A DNA stretch of 64,000 bases from Streptomyces canus 299MFChir4.1. GTDB lineage: Bacteria > Actinomycetota > Actinomycetes > Streptomycetales > Streptomycetaceae. Positions 58,225 through 64,000 of this stretch are shown here, piece by piece. The position numbers and the translations under genes are program-made. The stretch lies in assembly GCF_000383615.1 (NCBI RefSeq), contig NZ_KB911607.1, forward strand, positions 50,626 to 114,625, read 5' to 3'. Position 1 is the stretch's first letter; the number at the start of each line of letters is the position of its first letter. Under the pieces are notes generated by a model that did no database searches, had not been told where the DNA came from, and saw only the letters and a program-made list of their open reading frames with translations.

Positions 58225-59390
58225 CAGACCGTCGCCTCTTCCTGGATACCGGCGTCGATGTCCTGGGCGGCGTCGAGGCCGAAGGTGTGCGCCGGGTTCC
58301 AGTGCAGGACGACCTCGGCGCCGGGCACGAGCCGGTCGTCGCGGTCGATGTTCTGGGCGTAGACCTCGAACTCGGGGCAGACGGGGCTGTCGATGACGTA
58401 CTGCGTGGAGACACCGATGAAGGAGGAGTCGGCGATCTTCCCGGTGATCCGGTTGCGACCGTCCGGAATCTCCCCGGCCTCGTCGGCGTGGGCGAGGGAG
58501 ATCTTCTCGGGCCGGACGCCGACCAGCACCTTGCCGCCGGTCGTGGTCGGCCCGGCGTACCGCGCTTCGGGCAGCACCAGCTTCCCGCCGCCCGCCTTCA
58601 GCACGATCTCGCCGCCGCTCTTGGAGTCGACCTCGGCCTCGATGAGGTTGGAGGTGCCGAGGAAGTTGGCGACGAAGGTGGTGTTCGGGTTCTCGTACAG
58701 GTCGGTCGGCGAGCCGAGCTGCTCGACGCGGCCCGCGTTCATCACGGCGACCGTGTCGGCCATGGTCATGGCCTCCTCCTGGTCGTGCGTGACATGCACG
58801 AAGGTGATGCCGACCTCGGTCTGGATGCGCTTGAGCTCCAGCTGCATCTGGCGGCGCAGCTTGAGGTCGAGGGCGCCGAGTGGCTCGTCGAGGAGCAGCA
58901 CCTTGGGCGTGTTGATCAGAGCCCGCGCCACGGCGACCCGCTGCTGCTGGCCACCGGACAGCTGGTGCGGCTTCTTGCGGGCCTGCTCCCCCAGCTGCAC
59001 GAGCTCCAGCATGTCCTCGACCTGCTTCTTCACCGACTTGATGCCACGCCGGCGCAGGCCGAAGGCGACATTCTCGAAGATGTCGAGGTGCGGGAAGAGG
59101 GCGTAGGACTGGAAGACGGTGTTCACCGGCCGCTTGTAGGGCGGCAGCCGGGTGACCTCCTGGTCGCCGAGGTGCACGGTGCCCGTCGTGGGCTCCTCAA
59201 GACCGGCGATCATGCGCAGGGTGGTCGTCTTGCCGCAGCCGGAGGCGCCGAGCAGGGCGAAGAAGGAGCCCTGCGGGACGGTCAGGTCGAGCGGCTGTAC
59301 GGCGGTGAAGCCGTTGTCGTACGTCTTGCTGATCCCGGCGAGGCGGACGTCGCCGCTGTTGTCGGTGTTCTTGTTCGTCACGGTGATCAC
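58224..59390 (-). CDS. potA: Polyamine ABC transporter ATPase PotA
   Basis: A 388-residue cytoplasmic ATPase. Walker A LLGASGCGKTTTL (G48-T55), signature HQLSGGQQQRVAVARAL, Walker B LLLDEPLGALD and switch His in VTHDQEEAM are intact. A C-terminal TOBE-type regulatory domain (VLVGVRPEKISL) matches PotA length. The GTG start overlaps the PotD stop (GTGA). It energises import of spermidine/putrescine. Confidence 0.94.
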   Translation of the reverse strand: MITVTNKNTDNSGDVRLAGISKTYDNGFTAVQPLDLTVPQGSFFALLGASGCGKTTTLRMIAGLEEPTTGTVHLGDQEVTRLPPYKRPVNTVFQSYALFPHLDIFENVAFGLRRRGIKSVKKQVEDMLELVQLGEQARKKPHQLSGGQQQRVAVARALINTPKVLLLDEPLGALDLKLRRQMQLELKRIQTEVGITFVHVTHDQEEAMTMADTVAVMNAGRVEQLGSPTDLYENPNTTFVANFLGTSNLIEAEVDSKSGGEIVLKAGGGKLVLPEARYAGPTTTGGKVLVGVRPEKISLAHADEAGEIPDGRNRITGKIADSSFIGVSTQYVIDSPVCPEFEVYAQNIDRDDRLVPGAEVVLHWNPAHTFGLDAAQDIDAGIQEEATV

Positions 59391-60634
59391 GCCCCAGTCA
59401 GCTTCGCGAACTTCTCTTCAAAGGCCGTCTCTTCCTTCGCGCTCAGGGAGCGGAAGGCGTGCGACTTGGCGGCCATGGCCTTGTCGGGGATGATCAGCGG
59501 GTTGTTCGCCGCATCCGGGTCGATCTTCGCCAGCTCGGGCTTCACACCGTCGACGGGCGACACGTAGTTGATGTACGCGGCGAGTTCGGCGGCCGGCTTC
59601 GGCTGGTAGTAGAAGTCGATGAGCCGCTCGGCGTTCGTCTTGTGACGGGCCTTGTTGGGGATCAGCATGTTGTCGGTCGACGTCATGTATCCGCTGTCCG
59701 GGATGATGAAGTCGATGTCCGGGCTGTCGGCCTTCAACTGGACGACGTCACCGGCCCAGGCGACACAGGCCGCGAAGTCTCCGCTGGTCAGGTCGGAGGT
59801 GTAGTCGTTGCCTGTGAAGCGGCGGATCTGCCCCTTGTCGACGGCCTTCTGGAGCCGCGCGATGGCCGCGTCGTAGTCGTCGGCGGTGAAGTGCGCCGGG
59901 TCCTTGCCCATGTCGAGCAGGGTCATCCCGATGCTGTCGCGCATCTCCGACAGGAAGCCGACCCGGCCCTTGAGCTTGGTGTTGTCGAGCAGATCGGAGA
60001 TCGACTTCACCTCTTGGCCGTCGAGGGCCTTCTTGTTGTAGGCGATGACGGTCGAGATGCCCTGCCACACATAGGAGTACGCCCGCCCCGGGTCCCAGTC
60101 GGGGTCACGGAACTGCTGGGACAGGTTGGCGTAGGCGTGCGGCAGGTTGGAGGAGTCCAGTTTCTGGACCCACCCCAGCCGGATGAGCCGCGCGGCGAGC
60201 CAGTCGGTGAGCACGATGATGTCGCGCCCGGTGTCCTGCCCGGCCGCCAACTGCGGCTTGATCTTCCCGAAGAACTCGACGTTGTCGTTGATGTCCTCGG
60301 TGTACTTGACCGAGATACCGGTCTGCTTCTTGAACTGGTCGAGCGTGGGATGGTGCTTCTCGCTCTCGTCCACGTCGATGTACTCGGTCCAGTTGGAGAA
60401 GTTGACGGTCTTCTCCTTGGCCGAGTGGTCCTCCGCGGAGACGCCGCCCTGGGTGTTGCCGGCCGCGGGGATGCCGCAGGCGCTCAGCGTCCCGAGGCCG
60501 CCGACCGCGAGCGCACCGCCCGCGGAAGCGCGCAACAGGGACCGCCGGGTCATGGCGGCCCGGCCATTGCGGAAACTGCGCCGCATGGCGGCCACTTGGG
60601 CCGGTGACAGGCGGTCGGGCTCGTACTGCTCCAT
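59387..60634 (-). CDS. potD: Polyamine-binding lipoprotein PotD
   Basis: A 415-residue solute-binding protein. The N-terminus has a twin-arginine motif (MTRRSLLRASAGG) after a 28-residue leader and a lipobox TLSAC with Cys53. The PotD-type fold is shown by VNFSNWTEYIDVDE, DIIVLTDWLAARLIRLGW, NKARHKTNAERLIDFYYQPKPAAELAAYINYVSPV and the acidic ligand-site segment. The ATG at 60634 has GGG-rich sequence about ten bases upstream; the upstream frame runs over the dehydrogenase end and is not conserved. Second gene of the operon. Confidence 0.91.
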   Translation of the reverse strand: MEQYEPDRLSPAQVAAMRRSFRNGRAAMTRRSLLRASAGGALAVGGLGTLSACGIPAAGNTQGGVSAEDHSAKEKTVNFSNWTEYIDVDESEKHHPTLDQFKKQTGISVKYTEDINDNVEFFGKIKPQLAAGQDTGRDIIVLTDWLAARLIRLGWVQKLDSSNLPHAYANLSQQFRDPDWDPGRAYSYVWQGISTVIAYNKKALDGQEVKSISDLLDNTKLKGRVGFLSEMRDSIGMTLLDMGKDPAHFTADDYDAAIARLQKAVDKGQIRRFTGNDYTSDLTSGDFAACVAWAGDVVQLKADSPDIDFIIPDSGYMTSTDNMLIPNKARHKTNAERLIDFYYQPKPAAELAAYINYVSPVDGVKPELAKIDPDAANNPLIIPDKAMAAKSHAFRSLSAKEETAFEEKFAKLTGA

Positions 60635-60690
60635 GCGCTGGTGCCCTTTCGGGAAAGTGGGCGGCCGCGGGTCGGGCGGCCTGTATACGG

Positions 60691-62226
60691 CTATCGGTCC
60701 CCGAAGATCGTGCGGTGCCAGTCCTTCCTGACAACCGCCGTATTGTCGAACATAACGTGCTTGATCTGGGTGTACTCCTCGAACGAGTACGAGGACATGT
60801 CCTTGCCGAAGCCGGACGCCTTGTACCCGCCGTGCGGCATCTCGCTGATGATCGGGATGTGGTCGTTGACCCACACGCACCCGGCCTTGATCTCCCGGGT
60901 GGCCCGGTTCGCCCGGTAGACGTCCCGGCTCCAGGCGGAGGCGGCGAGCCCGTACGGGGTGTCGTTGGCGAGCCGGATGCCCTCGTCGTCACTGTCGAAG
61001 GGCAGCACGACGAGGACCGGCCCGAAGATCTCGGACTGGACGATCTCGCTGTCCTGAGCGGCGTCGGCGACCAGCGTCGGCTTGTAGTACGCCCCCTTGG
61101 CGAGCTCCCCGCCCGGCGCCTCCCCGCCGGCCACCACGCGCGCGTAGCCACGCGCACGGTCGACGAACCCGGCGACCCGGTCCCGCTGCACATGCGAGAT
61201 GAGCGGCCCGAGATCGGTACCGGCGGCGAACGGATCGCCGAGCCGGACGCTCTCCATGAGCGCGGCGGTCCTCTCGACGAAGGCCTCGTACAGCGGTCGC
61301 TGCACATACGCGCGTGTGGCGGCCGTGCAGTCCTGCCCGGTGTTGATGAGCGCGCCCGCGACCGCCCCGTTGACGGCGGCCTCCAGGTCGGCGTCGTCGA
61401 AGACGACGAACGGAGCCTTGCCACCCAGCTCCAGATGGAGCCGCTTGACGGTGGCGGTGGCGATCTCGGCGACCCGCTTGCCGACGGCCGTAGACCCGGT
61501 GAAGGAGGTCATGGCCACGTCGGGATGCCCGACCAGCCGCTCCCCCGCCTCCTTCCCGGTCCCGGTGACGATGTTGATGACCCCGTCGGGAATTCCGGCG
61601 TCGGTGGCGGCCTGGGCGAAGAGAAGCGAGGTGAGCGGGGTGATCTCGGCGGGCTTCAGAACAATGGTGTTGCCCGCGGCGACGGCAGGAAGGATTTTCC
61701 AGGCGGCCATCTGCAGCGGGTAGTTCCAGGGCGCGATGGACCCGACGACACCGATGGGCTCCCGCCGGACGTACGACGTGTGGTCCCCGGAGTACTCACC
61801 GGCGGACTGCCCCTGAAGATGCCGAGCGGCCCCGGCGAAGAACGACGTGTTGTCGATGGTGCCCGGAACGTCGAACTCCCGGGTCAGCTTCAGCGGCTTC
61901 CCGCACTGGAGCGACTCCGCGCGGGCGAAGTCCTCGGCGCGCTCGGCGAGCAAGGCGGCGAACCGGTGCAGGGCGTCGGAACGGTCACCGGGCGTGGTGG
62001 CCGCCCAGCCCGGGAAGGCCGCGCGGGCCGCGGCGACCGCGGCATCGACGTCCTCGACGCCCGCCAGCTCATAGGTGAAGGCCTCCTCCCCGCTCGCGGG
62101 ATCCACGACCGCGTGCGTACGACCGGAGGTCCCCTTGGTGAGACGCCCTCCGATGAACTGCGCGCCGTCGGCGAACCGCTCCTGGGCCGCGAACCGGTCC
62201 GGGGTGGCACTGCCCGGGTTGTGCAT
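60691..62226 (-). CDS. Gamma-aminobutyraldehyde-type aldehyde dehydrogenase
   Basis: A 511-residue NAD-dependent enzyme. It shows IAPWNYPLQMAAWKILPAVAAGNT, FTGSTAVGKRVAE, catalytic Glu in LELGGKAPFVVFDDAD, catalytic Cys in TGQDCTAATRAYV, and the C-terminal MPHGGYKASGFGKDMS typical of betaine/aminobutyraldehyde dehydrogenases (PuuC/PatD-like). It would oxidise 4-aminobutanal to GABA, which GabT then uses. The ATG has GGAGGAGAG six to eight bases upstream. First gene of the polyamine operon; the five following genes are packed with overlaps or near-zero gaps except for 56 bases before potD. Confidence 0.9.
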   Translation of the reverse strand: MHNPGSATPDRFAAQERFADGAQFIGGRLTKGTSGRTHAVVDPASGEEAFTYELAGVEDVDAAVAAARAAFPGWAATTPGDRSDALHRFAALLAERAEDFARAESLQCGKPLKLTREFDVPGTIDNTSFFAGAARHLQGQSAGEYSGDHTSYVRREPIGVVGSIAPWNYPLQMAAWKILPAVAAGNTIVLKPAEITPLTSLLFAQAATDAGIPDGVINIVTGTGKEAGERLVGHPDVAMTSFTGSTAVGKRVAEIATATVKRLHLELGGKAPFVVFDDADLEAAVNGAVAGALINTGQDCTAATRAYVQRPLYEAFVERTAALMESVRLGDPFAAGTDLGPLISHVQRDRVAGFVDRARGYARVVAGGEAPGGELAKGAYYKPTLVADAAQDSEIVQSEIFGPVLVVLPFDSDDEGIRLANDTPYGLAASAWSRDVYRANRATREIKAGCVWVNDHIPIISEMPHGGYKASGFGKDMSSYSFEEYTQIKHVMFDNTAVVRKDWHRTIFGDR

Positions 62227-62298
62227 GTCGCTCTCCTCCGCCGTGACCCCGCGGTTACCGCGGGCGGGTGGCGTAGCTCCAGCTCGATTTGAGTGCCG

Positions 62299-62327
62299 AT
62301 CCTGACAGAGCAATGACACTCCTACAA
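62299..62327 (-). promoter_or_regulatory. Candidate promoter of the polyamine operon
   Basis: On the minus strand, TTGTAG (62327-62322) and CAGGAT (62304-62299) are separated by 17 bases, close to the vegetative streptomycete consensus. It lies about 75 bases before the first gene. Confidence 0.55.
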
Positions 62328-62407
62328 GTGATTCCGTTGTTGCCTTTCGGTTACGCGACGAAATCTGTCGACCAGGTGTCGAGTCGCCCCGGAAAAGGAA
62401 GGACGGA

Positions 62408-63007
62408 GTGTCAGTGGTTCCTGCCAGACTCGCGTGCATGGGGAAGATCACGGGGAAGATCGATTCACAGGATGCCCTGGTCAAGCAGGTCCGGGCCGGA
62501 GCGAAGGTCAAGTATCTGCACTTCTGGGGCCACCGCCCGCGCCCGGACGGCCAGGTGGGTGCGAGCTGTCTGAGCCAGTGGTGGCCGTCACCGTTCGTCG
62601 TGGACGGGCTGGCCTATGCGACCGCCGAGCACTGGATGATGGCGGGCAAGGCGCGGCTTTTCGAAGATCAGGAGGCAGAGCGGCGCGTGCTGGCCGCCGG
62701 GCACCCCTCCCAGGCCAAGAATGCGGGCCGTCTGGTCCGCGGCTTCGACGAGCAGACCTGGCAGCGCGAGCGCTTCGGGCTGGTCGTCGAGGGCAGCGTC
62801 CACAAGTTCGCGGCCCACGAAGACCTGCGGGAGTACCTCCTGAACACCGGCGACCGGATCCTGGTGGAGGCCAGTCCGGTGGACCGGGTGTGGGGCATCG
62901 GACTCGCGGCGGACGACGAGGCGGCGAGCGACCCCGAGCGCTGGCGAGGCCCCAACCTCCTGGGCTTCGCGCTCATGGAGGCGAGGGACCGCCTCAGAAA
63001 CGCCTGA
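62408..63007 (+). CDS. NADAR-domain protein (YbiA-like)
   Basis: A 199-residue cytoplasmic protein. The NADAR domain is shown by LHFWGH, SCLSQWWPSPFVVDGLAYAT, AEHWMMAGKARLF, DRVWGIGLAADD and the C-terminal NLLGFALMEARDRL. NADAR proteins act on ADP-ribosyl compounds: some are N-glycosidases of riboflavin intermediates (YbiA/COG3236), others reverse guanine ADP-ribosylation. Which applies cannot be told. GTG at 62408 with GGAAGGA four bases upstream is preferred; ATG at 62438 lacks a ribosome site but begins the conserved part. Confidence 0.85.
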   Translation: MSVVPARLACMGKITGKIDSQDALVKQVRAGAKVKYLHFWGHRPRPDGQVGASCLSQWWPSPFVVDGLAYATAEHWMMAGKARLFEDQEAERRVLAAGHPSQAKNAGRLVRGFDEQTWQRERFGLVVEGSVHKFAAHEDLREYLLNTGDRILVEASPVDRVWGIGLAADDEAASDPERWRGPNLLGFALMEARDRLRNA

Positions 63008-63039
63008 AGGGGACCCCCGCGTCGCGGCGGATCCCCTTC
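63006..63039. terminator. Hairpin between the NADAR and DUF4190 genes
   Basis: GAAGGGGA (63006-63013) pairs with TCCCCTTC (63032-63039), with further GC pairing inside. It overlaps the NADAR stop codon and lies between converging genes. Confidence 0.7.
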
Positions 63040-63057
63040 GTCCTTCCCCGTCCGGTA

Positions 63058-63729
63058 CTACGCCACCGAGGTGGCCGTCGCCACGACGGCGAGGGACCCG
63101 TCGTAGTAGTCGGAGTCGTCCTCCGAGTTGATGGCGGCCGTGATGCCGATGATGAGCAAGACGACCACGGCGACGCCGATGATCGTCCCGATGATCCCCA
63201 TGATGAACCCGGCCTGCGCCTGCCCGCGGTTGGTGGCCTCCCCCCGCTCGGCCTTCTTGCGCCCCTTGATCCCGAACACGATGGCGAGGACCCCGAGGAT
63301 CACCGAGAGGATGCCGTACATGCAGAACAGGGCGCAGGACAGGATGCCCAGCACCATCGCGGCGACACCCATGCCGTTCTGCGGGGGCACGGGCGGGGCC
63401 CAGCCGCCGTACCCCTGCGGGCCCTGCGGATACGCCGGGTAGCCATAGCCGACGGGAGCGCCCGGCCCCTCGGGCCCGATGGGCGGCGGCGGCACGGCGG
63501 CGGGCCCACCGGGTATGCCCTGCTCGGGGGCCGGATAGCCGTATCCCGGAGCGGCCCCGGGAGGCGGGAAGCCGTAACCGCCGTCAGGCACCGACGTCAC
63601 GGTGGCGTGATCATGCACGGACGGCGACGGCGGCTGCCCGGGCGAAGGACTCTTCTCCAACGAAGGCCCACTCTCCGGCGGCGCCCACGGATCCCGACCG
63701 TCCCCGCTCGACTGCGTTCCGTCCGCCAT
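63058..63729 (-). CDS. DUF4190 membrane protein with proline/glycine/tyrosine-rich leader
   Basis: A 223-residue protein. Residues 1 to about 115 are cytoplasmic and rich in Pro, Gly and Tyr (GYGFPPPG, GYGYPAPEQ, GYGYPAYPQG). The DUF4190 part follows: two helices (GVAAMVLGILSCALFCMYGILSVILGVLAIVFG and GFIMGIIGTIIGVAVVVLLIIGI) joined by the basic loop GRKKAERGEATNRGQ. Such proteins are common in Streptomyces; a membrane scaffold role is only a guess. The second ATG (63729) is chosen since AGGGGG lies eight bases upstream, against two for the first ATG at 63735. Confidence 0.82.
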   Translation of the reverse strand: MADGTQSSGDGRDPWAPPESGPSLEKSPSPGQPPSPSVHDHATVTSVPDGGYGFPPPGAAPGYGYPAPEQGIPGGPAAVPPPPIGPEGPGAPVGYGYPAYPQGPQGYGGWAPPVPPQNGMGVAAMVLGILSCALFCMYGILSVILGVLAIVFGIKGRKKAERGEATNRGQAQAGFIMGIIGTIIGVAVVVLLIIGITAAINSEDDSDYYDGSLAVVATATSVA

Positions 63730-64000
63730 GCTCATGTCCCCCTAGGTCGTTCGTGCGGCCATGCTACGTGAGCGGTGAGCTGCGCTGCTTGGGCCTGGGC
63801 GCCTACGGGGGTGCCTCGCGATGTCGTCGGGCGGCTGCGGGTACGTGGGGGCTGGTCGCGCAGTTCCCCGCGCCCCTGGGTGGGTGCAGTCACCGGCGCC
63901 CCGACGGGCCGTTGGCCGCGTACGGCGGGCAGGGGACGGGGTGGGGGGTGTCCGCCCGCAGCGGCCGGCGTCCGTTACAGAGCCCTACTCAAAGGAACCG
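63730..64000. other. Gene-free right end of the window
   Basis: No supported gene. It contains the second copy of the dispersed repeat and a GC-rich stretch (GGGACGGGGTGGGGGGTGTC) that may belong to another repeat family. A neighbouring gene presumably begins beyond 64000. Confidence 0.4.
63829..63882 (+). repeat. Dispersed intergenic repeat, copy 2
   Basis: CGCGCAGTTCCCCGCGCCCC with the flanking GTCGGGCGGCTGCGGGT block matches copy 1 (39284-39340) in inverted orientation. From memory this is one of the frequent intergenic elements of Streptomyces genomes. Confidence 0.6.

Overview
The window looks like Streptomyces chromosomal DNA. It is very GC-rich, with strong third-position GC bias, AGGAGG-type ribosome sites and frequent GTG starts. 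It also carries a recognisable actinomycete core block, ribF / truB-rbfA-DUF503-infB-ylxR-nusA-rimP / proS / ispG / rseP-dxr. No tRNA, rRNA, IS element, prophage or CRISPR array was seen. All genes were read by eye without database searches, so family names rest on motifs and remembered family architecture.

Layout. 1-3907: the 3' end of an unidentified gene, a DUF397 protein, and a large proline-rich ParA/MinD-like ATPase resembling the EspI/SCO5717 group linked to type VII secretion loci. 3970-20448: mostly leftward housekeeping genes. These are ribF, a trypsin-like/P-loop NTPase fusion whose protease serine is replaced, the ribosome-maturation and translation/transcription operon from rimP to truB, a divergent small cluster (lipoprotein, DUF4439 protein, degenerate Hur-type kinase), proS and an acetyltransferase. 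20474-27382: a DUF4081/GNAT protein, ispG, rseP-dxr and a long acyl-CoA dehydrogenase.

28173-46223 is the centrepiece: what appears to be a complete xyloglucan utilisation locus. Two secreted endo-enzymes (GH74 with a Tat signal, GH12 with a Sec signal) would cut the polymer. A binding-protein-dependent importer (lipoprotein plus two permeases, no ATPase) would import the oligosaccharides. Four enzymes without signal peptides (GH95 fucosidase-type, GH42 galactosidase, GH31 xylosidase-type, GH3 glucosidase) would dismantle them in the cytoplasm. A LacI-family regulator sits at the left edge. The same palindrome core, TCGAAGCGCTTCGA, occurs upstream of the regulator gene and in the control region between the importer operon and the GH3 gene, so the locus can be read as one regulon. 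A secreted chorismate mutase lies inside it.

46320-62226 is a nitrogen-catabolism region. It holds a PucR regulator with an aldehyde dehydrogenase, a VirD4/HerA-like membrane ATPase, gabT, a PAP2 phosphatase, and a small conserved protein whose ribosome site is buried in a long hairpin. It ends with a six-gene polyamine operon (aldehyde dehydrogenase, PotD, PotA, PotB, PotC, FAD amine oxidase). Together these could take putrescine-type amines to 4-aminobutyrate and succinate. 62408-64000: a NADAR-domain protein, a DUF4190 membrane protein, and an intergenic stretch with a dispersed repeat that has a second copy inside the xyloglucan locus.
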